Assembly (NCBI GenBank): GCA_030620095.1
Contig: JAUTXW010001351.1
Span: forward strand, 2,542,001-2,606,000
Source: Kuschelorhynchus macadamiae
Taxonomy: Eukaryota; Arthropoda; Insecta; Coleoptera; Curculionidae
Direction of reading: 5' to 3'
DNA length: 64,000 bases
Shown piece after piece: positions 34,201 through 44,302 of this stretch. The position numbers and the translations under genes were made by a program. A model generated the notes under the pieces. That model was not told the DNA's origin. It saw nothing but the letters and a program-made list of their open reading frames with translations, and searched no databases. How positions within the stretch are numbered: the first letter of the stretch is position 1; each line of letters opens with the position of its first letter.

Positions 34201-37200
34201 CTGATGCAATTTGGTTGCAGCCTTTTGCAAATTCGTTCTCGGTCCACACATAGCTTAATGTGTTTTCCTTGTTTTGGGAGGACAGTGATGAACCTTGACA
34301 GATTGTGAAGTTATATAAATATAACTGGCGAGAATAATACGCGGCCTGATCTGGAACTTTTGGGAGGACCAAATTTTTTTGACAATCGTAACATAACGTT
34401 AATGTATTTTCAACCTCTAGACGAAGCTTGTCGTAGAAAGCATCTGCACGCTTCTTGTGGTGTTTCATGTTGAATTTAAGTGTATCTCTTTTATTCTTGT
34501 CCTTCTCTAGCCTAATTTTATTTTCAAAGTTGCAACAGACGGAACACTTATCGGAACATGGACTGTCAAAACTTATATTGAAACATTCATTAAAAATGGT
34601 TCTGAAGTATTCGTAAGTAACAGAAAGGTCTTCAGTAGGTTTTCATTATACCAAGTCCACATTTTTTTTGTTCTGAGCTCACTTGGCAGATATTGTCGTT
34701 TTGTATGTTTGCCACGAGTATAATGACTTTGAATGGGTTTGAATGTTTTAATAAATGCCTTAACTGCGTCTCGCCGTGCTTGGTACTTTAAACTTTTGCG
34801 ATCGCCTCCTCTTGTTTCTGTAGGTGTCCTACCAAATTCCAAAAATTTTTGACACAATCTGTTTACCCTATCCCGCTTTTCTTGGAGAATGCTCAAAAAT
34901 GCCGCTCGACAAACTCTAACATTATCAGTGACCCCACCTCTTTGTTTCGGAAGAACGAAACAGGTACTTATATTTCTTCTTCTATCTAAGTCTCTAGCAA
35001 CGCATGTCTTTTTTGGTGATTTAATGTAAACATGTTGTAATATATAATTTTTTTCCACTCTAAACTCGGAACTTCATAATATTTTTGATAAATTTTTCGG
35101 ACATCCTGCATTGACAATTCATTTCACTGGAAAGCAGATGCCTTATGTTCGCAATTCGGCTTCTTTGGCAGTCCTTTAGGTAGTTGCCTATAACAAAAAA
35201 ATACCCTTAATAGAAATAAGAAATATAATATAATAAACTAGGAACCTACCTAGTTTTTTTTGCAATATTTCTCTTCCATGTTTCAGGGCACCTTTTTCTT
35301 TTTCTTGAACGTGTAGGCTGGGTTTCAACAATAACCTCAGACATTTTCCACACAGTTTTTAAAGTAACTGGTTTTGCAGCAGTATTCTCGATAGATCTAG
35401 AGATCATTATCGAATATAACGCACTTTGCACGCGTTCGAACATTTAGCTGATTTTGCATCTGTTTACCTTGAGCATATAGCGGCTTTTGAAAATGTACGC
35501 ATTCTTTTGACTCAATTTTAAATAGGATACAGCGCGTCTTGCAGCTTAAAATGTGATCAGATAGTTAGCTTCGACCTTTTAGAAGACCATGTTGCCAATA
35601 ACTTCGTTTTAAATTTTTTGGCATATAGCGGTTTTTGCATATGGGCTACTCATTTGATAAATAAATCACTTGTTTTGCGATTTTGCTTTCATTGTTTGAT
35701 TCAGTTTTTGTTAGCATACTTTTTTATTTATGTCCAAAATTGAAGGTAAATTAAATTAGTAAATTTTTAGTAATACTTTTTTAACATATTACTAGGCCGC
35801 TATTTTGTTCCGCCATGATGAACTTTTATCGAAATATTACTGTGTCGTATTCGTATAACATTAATTTTTGGCCAAAATTTGAAGTTAATTGGGTAAGTAG
35901 TAAGCTATATCACGAGAAGACAGACCCACTTACAAACAGACAGGAACCCTCAAGCGTAAAGGCCTTTTTATTGCGTGCACTAGTTAATGTTGATAAAAAT
36001 GGCGTGTTGTTAAAAATTGTTGCACTCGCCTTGATATTCTTCTTAGCAAAGCCTCCCAAGTATCATTTTCCATCTAGGGACTTATTTTGTACTAATGTCA
36101 GTGTTATTGGTCAAGATAGTACTTACATACTGTCTTTGCAGCTAAAGTCGTTTGACAACGATGGCACGGCGTCACTTTGACCACCTATTGCGAATATGCA
36201 TTTATCTACAAAAATCACAAAAATTTGCATTTGCATATGCAAGTATGCTATACGCCGTCAAATTTCAAAGATGGGATAAAATAGTTTTTTACTTTTCAGT
36301 TTCTTTTTGGATCTATTTTATTTTTTTTTGCCAAAGCAGTAGATGATCATTTGGTCGACGATAAAATAATTTATTAACCTTAAACAAAACATTTCTATTT
36401 TTACCAATCATTTTGAGAATTAGGAACTTCTAAAAACTTAAAAGATTTAAGTTAGATTACTATGCTCATTTTTTAAATACGTATTCCTAATTTTAAATAT
36501 CCTAAAATCGTATGCAGTTTAATATTTATAAATTTAAAGTTTTAAAAGATGCCTTAAAAGTATTATATAAAGCTATTTTATCTGTTTTTCAGTTCAAGAC
36601 TGCAAAACAAGATGGCGCAGTCTAAGAGATCTCTATCACAGAAAGAAAAAGGATCAAAAAATGGGGAAAAGGGTTAGAACACCATGGGAATATATGGATT
36701 CTATGGCATTTTTAGAAGAATTTACTACCGAAAAGAAGTAAGAATTTTTGCCAGATAATGTTTTATTTTACTTAAGTAACAGTCATGTTATCTAACCAAA
36801 TATTTAATCACTATTGTTTAACCCGTAAGGGGCAGGATTGAAATATTTATCACAACTCCTAAATTTAGCAAAAAATTATATGAAATACACCTGATTTATC
36901 TGATAAAATTTTCTCAATAAAAACTCAAAACAATTTTAATTCAACTGAAAACATACAACTTTACTAGAATGGTGCAAATAATAAATTTATTAATACTGTT
37001 TTGAAAATTTAATAAAATATATTTTTTTACTTATGTTGGAATGAAATATCAAACGAGAAAGTTGTATAATGTTTGCTAACATTTCATTAAAAGTTTGTAG
37101 CATCAAAAATTAACACCAAAAATACTCAAAATTTCCCACAAATGATCGGATAAACACATAATGATGGCTCATGCGACAGGCTAATAAATTTTCTGATAAT

Positions 37201-40200
37201 ACCTAAAATGTATGAATGTACGACTATTAAAAATAATTATTATTAGTATTTAAGATAATGTTAGTTACCTCTCTATTTAAACAATCAGGGTCGTAGTAAT
37301 GGTAATTATATATGGTGGTCATTTAGTGTTCGTTGGCTGTTACAAATAAAGGAAAACTTAGAATATAGAACAGAATTTTCTTTTACTTAAAAATGCATTT
37401 TCTTTATACGAGATACCCTAATACGCTATAGGGTGCAACTTAATTTTTTTAAATAAAAGAACCTATGTATGTTCAACATATTTCGATTTTACGAATTTTT
37501 CTAAACATTTGTATAAACAAAATTCTATTCCAAATTTATTTGTTTATGAGAATTGACTTTCAAAGATCGACAAGCTTCTCCAGTTGGTCAAAACATCAAT
37601 ATGGATAGCTGGCCCACCAGAAGATCTTAACGTTGTGAAGCGCCGACTCAAGGGGCAAAACCCTTGAGCAAATATAAGTAGATGTCAGGGAGCTGCCCAA
37701 GCAAAGACGGTCCCTTCTTCTTGATGTCCCAAAAGAGGAGATCGACACCATCAAAAGAAAAGATGGGAAACTGAGTTATAAATTCAGCTCCTTTAAAATC
37801 AAAATAAGTGAGGCCACCCCTCGACCTCAAAACACGGAGGCTCCAACCTCGGGGGAAGCCGCTGACCTAAGGACTGATCTCCCCGATCGGACCTTGGAAA
37901 GGGCTCCCCCAGGACTGCCATCAGAGCGCAGCCCCATGACAACTATGGGAGACTCAGGAGGACTCATCTCGGCTACGGATGAGGCGGCTGTCATGGAAAT
38001 TAACAACCCCAAATCCAAGATCGAGGAGGAGCTTCTTGACTCCGACTCAGATACAAGCCCCCCCCCCCCCCCGGGCTACATGTAGGATTTTCAGCTGCGA
38101 TAAACACTATAAATGTTATCCAAGGGAATCTCCAACACTGCCGTGTGGCGATGACAAATATGCAACGCCACCTTGACAAAAATAAGAACACCATCGCTTT
38201 AATCCAAGAGCCCTGAGTAGTGGAAAATAAAGTACATGGGCTCGGTGGCGGTCAAGTCACAGTCTACTAGAAAACAAACGAAGGTAAGCCTAGGCACTTC
38301 AAAGCAAACATAATCTCCCAGTTATGCCGTGCGGACGTCACCGTCGTCCGAATCTCTGCGTGTCAAGCAAATGACCGGGTGGAGGTCACTCTGACCTCTG
38401 CATATCTCCCACAGGATCCTGGACAACCGGTCCCTTCCACTGAACTTGCACGAGTCCTGCGGAAATGTGAGAGGGAGAAATTGGATCTTATCGTTGGCTG
38501 TGATGCAAATGCACATCATATTGTGTGGGACTGCAGGAACACCAACGGAAGAGGTAAACTTCTACTCGAATATTTGGTGAACACAGGCTGCGAACCTACG
38601 TTTGTAAGCTTCAGACACCAAACAATAATAGACATCACTCTTGCGTCTATAAGTATATCGACCAGGTAACAAGCTGACACGTCTCGGTCAGATCACAGGT
38701 AGACACGCTATAAGCTGCTTGTCAAACCACCCAAGAGCTTACCGTTCAGAAACCCGCGTAAAACGAGCACCATGAGGTTCGTCAACGCTCTGACGGAAAC
38801 AATAGAAAGAAGAAACCCTTCTCGAACTCTGAATAATTCGGGGGAGATTGAGGAGTGTCTCAGCTTTCTAAATAATAGCCTGGTGATGGACTTCGAGACA
38901 TCCTGCCCTCTACTTACTCTTAAGGAGAATAGCAAAAACCCTGGATGGGATAGAGAAATGGAGAAACTCAGAAGAGATAAAAGGAAGGCTTTTAATTAGG
39001 CTAAAAAAATCCAAAACGGCGAAGATTATAAAAAAACATCTGAGGATCTATAAAAAGAAACTGAGGCTGAAGAACAACGTGGAGGAACTTCTGCAATGAG
39101 GTCTCCAGCACGTCTTCGGTCTCGAGGCTTAAGAAGGTCCTCTCTAAAGATCCTGCTGTGCAGCCGCCGGGAAGTCTAAGGAAGAGTGACGAAATTTACA
39201 CCGTTACCTTCGAAGACACGGCAAAAATACTACTGGAAAGTCACTTTCCTGAATGCAAAATTATCGACATCACCAAAGGCCCTGTGTGGCCTGATTAGCA
39301 TCCAGTAGCTATATGAGCAAACTGGGAGGTTATAAATACAGTGGTGACGAAAGGCAAAATAGCTTGGGCAATCAATACCTTCAAACCATTTAAGTCCGCG
39401 GGAACTGACGGCATTTTACTGTCTATGCTTCAGTGGGAGCTGGACGTTATCTGCTGGTACTTTTCAATAGAAAAAGAAAGCTGGTCAACGTAAGACCACG
39501 TTTGTTGTTCGGTACGCAGCTCGATCTGTCTAAGGAGGACAAGTATCTGGGAGTCATCCTGGATTGCTATCCTAAACTGGAATAAACACTTAAGTGAAAA
39601 ATCAAAGAAGGTCACCAGAGCTTTCTGGCAGTGCAGAGGAGCTATCGGCAAAGTCTGGGATCTGTTGCCCAAGATTGTCCTTTGTCCTTGTTTTTTACGG
39701 AATTATCAAACGTGAACCAAAGCTAAGCAAGTTGTAGCACAGAACAAAATACAACAGCTATAGATATTAGCATGCCTGGCGGTTACAAGCAAGGACAATG
39801 AGATCCACACCTAAGATGGCAATGCAGGCGATGCAGTGCTTGCGACATCTTGATGTATTTCTGAAAGGCGAGGCAGAGAGAATGGCAGTCAGGCTGCATG
39901 CCGTTGATCTGTGGTGTGGAAAAAACTTTTGTGGAACACCGAACAGATGCCCTGATCCTCTGTTTCATTTTCACTAAAAACTTTGAAATTGACATCAGCG
40001 GCTCAACAGAACCAGGAAAAGAGGCAGACATACACATCTACACTGACGGCTCGCAGAACCAATTTGGGGCTGGCTTTTATACCAGAACTCGACCTGGAAA
40101 TTAATATGGCCCTAGGCAAAGGGGTGACCGTTTTCCGGGTAGAACTGCTTGGAATTCTGCTACGAGTAAAACTCCGAAGGAAGTTAACAATGGGCCCACC

Positions 40201-42277
40201 TCAGGGATCTAAGTAATAGGTTGGCGCAAGTCACCCCTCCATACTCTCTATCTATCTCTAAAGCCAATGGTCGGGCCTATGTCAAGCCCGTGCGTTGACA
40301 GACAGTCAGCGTCTTCAAAGGTAAAAATGTATATTTCACATATGCGCTAATGATCGATTGCGTACAAGATCCCGTGTTGTTGACTTTACATTTTGGTCTT
40401 AGTTTGAGGGCCTAATTCATAAAAGTTACTAATAATATTGACCAATATTATTACTTTAATAATATAATATTATTAAAAGATAGAAAGTTGTAAACCATGT
40501 ATTTTAACATAGATTCGCATATTCTTTGGGTGTAGAGCTGCACAGAAATAGTATTATTTATCTATATTAAAACTTATTCAAGAAAAAAAAGTTTTTCTTT
40601 GAAAAGTCATTATAATAATAATTTTGTTGGCTCAGGAGTTATTATTAATATAATATGAAGCATTGATGACAACAAATATTAAAAAAATATATTTTAATAG
40701 TCTTTTTCCAGAAAAATTTAAACAATGTTGCAGGTTAATAATCCCATATATTGGTGGTAAAAATGACTTTGTATAAGATGGTTTACAAACATTTCTGTCC
40801 AATAAAACTAGTTAAACAGATGGTGTACCTTATTATTGCTTAGTCAGTTATCGTTATGGGCAAATCTAGTTACCATTCTAGGAAGCCTGAAATACTACCA
40901 AAATACTTCTTGGAGCATAAAACATTGAAATTTGATTTGCTCAACAAGTTTCAAAAGTTGCAGTTTACCTACCCTCTCGTTCCTGTAAAAATTGAGGTTT
41001 GTGGAATTAAATCTTGAATCTGCGCGGATAGCTTAAATTTGCAAGTCAATCTACCAATTGCGCTATCGTACCACTGATAAACAATTCGTTAGAACTTGTA
41101 CATATTCAAACCCACCAGTATCATAACCATTGTTGATCCTGCCACATATTCTAACCTTATGGCGCGGCGTTCTTGACTGGACGTCAAATCTGACATCACT
41201 GTTAGGTACCGTCCATATTAGTAAATTTATAATTGTACGCCCGTATAAGGGCCAAATTATGAATAGGCTGGTAACTTTACCAAGCAGGTAACTGTCAAAG
41301 ATACCATTGTTGAGACAATTGTAACTATGGTAAATATCTATTTGGTAAAATTATCAGTCTATTAATAATTTGGCTCTAAGACAAATTTTATCAGTTTATG
41401 TTTTAAACTGTGAAGTATATTTTTAGAAGTATTTATAATCAACAGCAAAAGTTATTGTACTAGCGGGGATCGAACCCGCACCTCTGGATCCATCGTCCAA
41501 GTCCATCGCTTAATAAATTTATAATTTTACGTTATTTCAGCCTTGGGCATTTGTCCAACTAAATTATACTTTTGCGTCTCTCCTGCCAAGAAGCCAAGAA
41601 ACTTGAAATATAGATATGTCAAACTGAAGCCCAGAAAACAAACAAGATTTTGTTTCTAAAACCATTCTGATAAGTTACAGTATTTCATTAGAGAACCTTA
41701 AACTTTTTGACAAAACATATGAATTATATGTTAGCTTGGTCAAATATATATTACCTAAAATGAACAACTAAGTATATGTGTGATATCCCTAGTTCCACTG
41801 ATACATATAAAAGAAATCACTCATTTCACTTCGGGTCTCAGTTATGGTTAAACAATAACTAGGTTTACTTTTATTTATAGACCACTACAAGAGGATACTT
41901 CTGAAGACCACAATGAAGACACAAAAATAGACATCAAACACGAATTCGATCCGGATATCCCCTCAACGAGCACCAATCAAAATGGAGGCATTTCTGAGGA
42001 ATCCAGTCCACCTAAAAGACTTCGGTTCGAAGATACCCTCCATTGTTACGACAACTCTGCTATACTACATCTTTTAAGGGAGATTAGAGATTTAGCTAAA
42101 GCTAGGGAGGATCCCATAATAGCATTCTTCGATAGCATGGCTAAGACTGTATTGCGGTTTCCACCTGCTCAAGCAGCCGAAGTTAAGCTTAAGGTATGTC
42201 AAATTGTGACAGAGATGGAATGCAAGATTTTAGAGGAAAGCGGAAATTATCCAGATAATTTGGAAAACTTCGATTAA
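27634..42277 (+). CDS. MADF-BESS domain protein (237 aa, three exons)
   Basis: Coding exons 27634-27805, 36593-36737 and 41881-42277 join in frame (phases 1 and 2; 714 nt including TAA). The MADF domain (residues about 11-98) is split by intron 1: LDEKLIELVSENEVLYN, YKDLNVRDNVWLAISSIVG, then CKTRWRSLRDLYHRK and WEYMDSMAFLEEF. A linker holds an IKHEF SUMO-type site (about 124) and PPKRLRF, a possible nuclear signal (about 149). The BESS motif follows at about 183-218 (DPIIAFFDSMAKTVLRFP, then AEVKLKVCQIVTEME). MADF binds DNA and BESS mediates protein contacts in Adf-1-like insect transcription factors, so a nuclear regulator is inferred. Its introns are loaded with transposons but the exons are undamaged. 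The paralogue is not assigned. Confidence 0.92.
28190..28247. repeat. (TA)n microsatellite in intron 1
   Basis: About 58 bases of uninterrupted TA alternation. Confidence 0.97.
28248..29814. other. Intron 1 DNA, nothing recognised
   Basis: AT-rich sequence with no ORF, transposon end or RNA gene that I can support. Confidence 0.4.
29815..30790 (+). repeat. Satellite-like tandem array, about 9 diverged units of 105-120 bp
   Basis: Each unit reads roughly TAAAAGTTACATGGAACTGT, GAAAACCGTATTTAAAAATT, TTAAGTAGTT, AAAAGTTACAGGGAAAAA, then TTTTTTGACAGCTGTCAAAA and TTTTTAAATAAATTACGCC. Units start near 29857, 29970, 30057, 30172, 30290, 30405, 30500, 30600 and 30720. The shared core TTTTGACAGCTGTCAAAA is a perfect palindrome with a central E-box-like CAGCTG. 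Units have diverged, so the array is old. Confidence 0.8.
30791..32694. other. Intron 1 DNA, nothing recognised
   Basis: Low-complexity AT-rich sequence. Short ORFs (60-76 codons) have no motif. No transposon ends noted. Confidence 0.4.
32695..32830 (-). repeat. Interspersed repeat family R1, fragment (reverse)
   Basis: Reverse of the subrepeat unit: GGCCGTCATTTTATCC, TGTACCAAAATTTTACCAG, TTTATCCCTAT and TGATTTTTTGCAAAATTTCA. It lies about 100 bases outside the left end of the DUF7869-type transposon; another reverse fragment lies just outside its right end, which suggests the transposon inserted in or near an older copy. Confidence 0.6.
32935..35651 (-). mobile_element. DNA transposon carrying a DUF7869-type gene
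   Basis: The left terminus GAGTAGCCCATACGCAAAAT and the reverse complement of the right terminus GAGTAGCCCATATGCAAAAA agree at 27 of the first 30 bases. ATTT flanks each end (32931-32934 and 35652-35655), a possible 4-bp target duplication. Variants of ATAGCGGGTTTTGCATA recur inside both ends: about 32948 and 33214 (reverse), and 33136, 33164, 35474 and 35622 (forward), as expected of subterminal transposase-binding sites. The only gene inside is the minus-strand DUF7869-type gene. It does not match a superfamily I know by its ends. Confidence 0.75.
33425..35443 (-). pseudogene. DUF7869-type protein gene, inactivated
   Basis: Minus strand. Exon 1 from ATG 35443 ends with a basic RKRKRCPETWKRNIAKKTR block and a GT donor (about 35251); a 70-80 base intron ends TTGTTATAG at about 35184. 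Downstream are GGVTDNVRVCRAAFLSIL, HYTRGKHTKRQYLPSEL, a Cys cluster (SPCSDKCSVCCNF), AAYYSRQLYLYNF, YVWTENEFAKG, the hallmark LFSNGCGGQNQN and HSFLPEYRVFG. Lesions: an in-frame TGA (about 35130), a one-base shift in an A run (about 35050) and a frame change near 34635. The C-terminal 347 codons are open. Two acidic positions usual in the family (S-D-x-CGGQN and LP-x-D-R-x-FG) read Asn and Tyr here. Confidence 0.75.
35690..35975 (-). repeat. Interspersed repeat family R1, fragment (reverse)
   Basis: Reverse-oriented: CTAGGCCGCTATTTTGTTCC, GCCAAAATTTGAAGTTAATTG, GGTAAGTAGT, CACGAGAAGACAGACC, AACAGACAGG and AACCCTCAAGCGTAAAGG, mirroring the beginning-to-middle of copies B and D. Confidence 0.65.
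35976..36592. other. Intron 1 end, nothing recognised
   Basis: AT-rich DNA leading to the exon 2 acceptor. Confidence 0.4.
36593..36737 (+). CDS. MADF-BESS gene, coding exon 2
   Basis: Preceded by a polypyrimidine tract and acceptor CTGTTTTTCAG (ends 36592), followed by donor GTAAGA (36738). Joined to exon 1 it reads V-QDCKTRWRSLRDLYHR through EEFTTEK, completing the MADF domain. It is too short (145 nt) to stand out as an ORF. Confidence 0.9.
36738..37559. other. Intron 2 start, nothing recognised
   Basis: AT-rich DNA between the exon 2 donor and a LINE relic; no feature supported. Confidence 0.4.
37690..38085 (+). pseudogene. ORF1 (gag-like) C-terminal remnant of the intronic LINE
   Basis: An open frame of about 130 codons: LLDVPKEEIDTIKRKDGKL, then a Pro/Ser/Glu-rich tail with SDSDTSPPPPPGYM just before the endonuclease start. 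A C12 run at about 38060 encodes the prolines and is slippage-prone. General style fits gag-like proteins of I/Jockey-type LINEs; no zinc knuckle is visible in this part. Confidence 0.5.
38086..40105 (+). pseudogene. ORF2 remnant: endonuclease, RT pieces, RNase H
   Basis: The endonuclease begins with VIQGNLQHCRVAMTNMQRHL and IALIQEP, and has the frame 38379-38669 with TSAYLP and LIVGCDANAHHIVWDCRNTN (D-N site). An RT lead-in follows (ESHFPECKIIDI, FKPFKSAGTDGI at about 39380). The palm is deleted: by about 39480 the text is already RT C-terminal (KYLGVILD), then ACLAVT and GEAERMAVRLHAVDLW. RNase H starts at about 40021 (IHIYTDGSQNQFGAGFY) and breaks off after about 40105. Many stops and the missing YADD box show a dead copy. 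Confidence 0.75.
40321..40969. other. AT-rich intron DNA
   Basis: Contains TAATATTATT-rich partial palindromes (about 40430-40480) and a GGGCCTAATTCATAA string (40408) similar to the end of the small MITE at 41248; possibly a decayed relative. No gene. Confidence 0.4.
40970..41085 (-). repeat. tRNA-derived SINE or tRNA-like relic
   Basis: The minus strand shows a perfect polymerase III A box, TAGCGCAATTGGTAGA, about 20 bases inside a tRNA-like start, and a degenerate B box (GATTCAAGATTTAATTCC) further on. It does not fold as an intact tRNA. Its own 3' tail is unclear. Confidence 0.5.
41248..41377. mobile_element. Small MITE, about 130 bp
   Basis: AGGGCCAAATTATGAATAGG at the left mirrors the reverse complement of AATTTGGCTCT at the right (arm AGAGCCAAATTATTAATAGA). 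Pairing runs about 36 bases with a short centre. No coding potential. Target duplication not resolved. Confidence 0.65.
41456..41580 (-). repeat. tRNA-derived SINE or tRNA-like relic with good B box
   Basis: Minus strand: AGGTGCGGGTTCGATCCCCG is an excellent T-arm/B box (GGTTCGATCC inside a GCGGG/CCCGC stem). An A-box-like TTTAGTTGGACAAATGCC lies about 75 bases upstream. The spacing is too long for a normal tRNA, so this is either a SINE head or a tRNA pseudogene carrying an insert. It lies just upstream of exon 3. Confidence 0.55.
41881..42277 (+). CDS. MADF-BESS gene, coding exon 3
   Basis: Acceptor TTATTTATAG ends at 41880. The exon restores the phase-2 codon to Lys and runs 131 codons to TAA 42277, encoding an acidic linker, the KRLRF basic cluster and the BESS motif. 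No clear AATAAA was found close downstream. Confidence 0.9.
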
Positions 42278-43655
42278 GGTGAATGTGGGAATATTACAAA
42301 GTTATTGTTTGTATTAAATCCTAATATTCGGGTAGCTGGGATTCAATTCAGACATATAATCGTTGATAATAATCAGGTACACAACTGGAAACTTCTTTAC
42401 TGCTAAAAAAATTAAATTAAAAATCCTTTTTTCAATCGAAATCCTAAAAGGTGTAGCGTATTATATGTTATTGTGTATATAAGCTCCTATGCATTTTCCA
42501 GACCTGTAGATGTTAATAATTAGAAAATCAGTACTTTATTTTTTCAAAATATTTGGTCAACCAAATTGTGAATTTTCCTTGGTTTCTAGGAAATGCAGAT
42601 ATCCGTTATGTCTTAAAAACCTGCTGTTTCCAAAAGTATTATTGTTTTAACCACAACTATATTTTATTTGTAACTACTTCTTAGTCTTTAAATGGTTGTG
42701 TGAACGCTTTTATTTAGTTTCGTCGATCGTCAGAACTTTCCTGATTTTAAATAGTTATATTTGACTTAAAGTTGTCACCAAAACTAGCAAAACTATTCGA
42801 AACTACATTTGTATTAATCCGAGTCAATCAGAATTAAGAAATATAGTTTTGTTCGAAATAATTTGATGCATATCTTGAAAATTAAATAGCCTTTAAACTA
42901 CGAATCAAAAAAGAACTCACGAAACCATTAAGTCGCAGCACCAGATACTGTGCTGGTCTTGCATTAAATACAGTAAAATATTTATAGAAACAGATGAAAA
43001 CACACGAATTCTGGGAGTCAGTAAAATAATAACCAAAGGCAATCAATAATTGTCTCTTGATTTTATGAATAGCAATGCGGCAATATTTGACAAGTCCGAA
43101 ATTAAGGTAGATATGCATACATTGCATTGCTGTAAAGGGCGCAACTAACATTAAATTGAAAAAGAAGTTTAGTATTTCTAATATTGTTTAGCAAAAAATA
43201 TTTTATAAAAATAAAAAATATGGCATTTGTTTTGTATTATAAAAAATTACTGTTAAAATTGAAGTTGGGGATCTAGATACCAAGTATTTAATATAATAGT
43301 CTGTTATGGGATATAAAGTTAAGTTATTTAAGAACTCTAATCTGTTGTGCCAGTTTCCATTATTTATTAATCAATAAATCTAATAATTTACTTGCTTTCA
43401 AATTTACCAAACATGATTTTTAGGATTAACCATCAAAGTATTTTAGTTCTCTCAGACATAATTCTACTGCATGACACTCTTTAGTTTTTAATCTTTTTAA
43501 CGTACTTAATAACATAACATGGTAATAACTGCTCTTTAATCCCTTTAAAAAACTCTTGGAGGAGTTAAAATGGGACTCCTTGGATTATTAGAGAAGAGAG
43601 CGTAAATCTAGGGACGGCCTTAACCAGTTCTTGTAGGTATATTGGTTCACGGTGT
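42278..43655. other. 3' flank of the MADF-BESS gene, nothing else recognised
   Basis: AT-rich; presumably starts with the 3' UTR. No second gene or transposon ends found. Confidence 0.4.
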
Positions 43656-44082
43656 TCAAGTGAGCACGGCCAGGGGCGCACAAATCTTTTAATGTGGTGT
43701 ACATTTAAATACCTTTTAAATACTTATTTATGTTTTAAATATGCTTTATTTTCTTTGAATAGCTTTCAATAAATTTTTGATACCTTTCAATACATTTTAA
43801 TATTTTTCAATATATTTTTAATACTTTTCAATACATTTTAATTACTTTTTAATAGATTTTATTGTTTTCAATCTATTTTTAGTTTCTTTAAATAATCCTA
43901 TCAATTTTTGTCTCTTCGGAACTAGGTGCAGAACGCACTTGTTTTTTTATAGGAGACCAAAGAGTACCCTAAATTCGGAAAAATACTGTTTGGTATAAAG
44001 AGAGAGTGGTTTTTTTTTTGCAGGTTTTACCTCTAAGGTAATAGATTAATATAATATAGAACGAAAGCTTTGACGGCTGTGG

Positions 44083-44302
44083 TCAACTAAGAAATCATGG
44101 TTCTTGGGATTAGACCATGTCAAAATGGAATCCCTTTTAGACGTTTCGCATTCGATTGCAAGAGGCATCTTTACTTCAGTGTTCCGATCTCGTGAAGTAA
44201 AGATACCTGAAGATGCCTCGTGCAATCGAAGGCAAAACGTCGGAAAGTAATTCCATTTTGACACGATGTAATCCCAAGAACCATGATTTCTTAGGTTGAT
44301 TT
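44083..44302. repeat. Short palindrome of PLE LTR-like sequence
   Basis: Arms of about 100 bases. The left arm AAGAAATCATGGTTCTTGGG reappears in reverse complement at 44272-44293, followed in both by a CAAAATGGAAT block and an ACGTTT-GC segment. It is homologous to the terminal part of the 49799-55097 palindrome (shared TGCAATCGAAGGC and AATCCCAAGAACCAT). Confidence 0.8.
44207..44240 (+). ncRNA. Degenerate hammerhead-like motif
   Basis: CTGAAGA, then TGCC...GGC stem II, then AAAACGT. The conserved GAAA box reads AAAA, so activity is unlikely. The mirror copy in the left arm (about 44140-44175, minus) is more damaged. Confidence 0.4.

Larger units (their letters stand above)
37560..40320 (+). 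mobile_element. Decayed RNase H-bearing LINE (I-like group) in intron 2
   Basis: A GC-rich island (against AT-rich intron) holding, in order on the plus strand, an ORF1 remnant, an endonuclease, the very start of an RT, a large internal deletion, the RT C-terminal region and an RNase H fragment. RNase H after the RT is typical of I-superfamily elements. Stops and frameshifts are frequent. Tail and target duplication were not identified. Confidence 0.75.

Noticed and set aside
35815..36346. Overlapping ORFs in intron 1 as an extra exon of the MADF-BESS gene
   Set aside because: They lie over a reverse fragment of repeat family R1 and low-complexity DNA, and exons 1 and 2 already join in phase without them.
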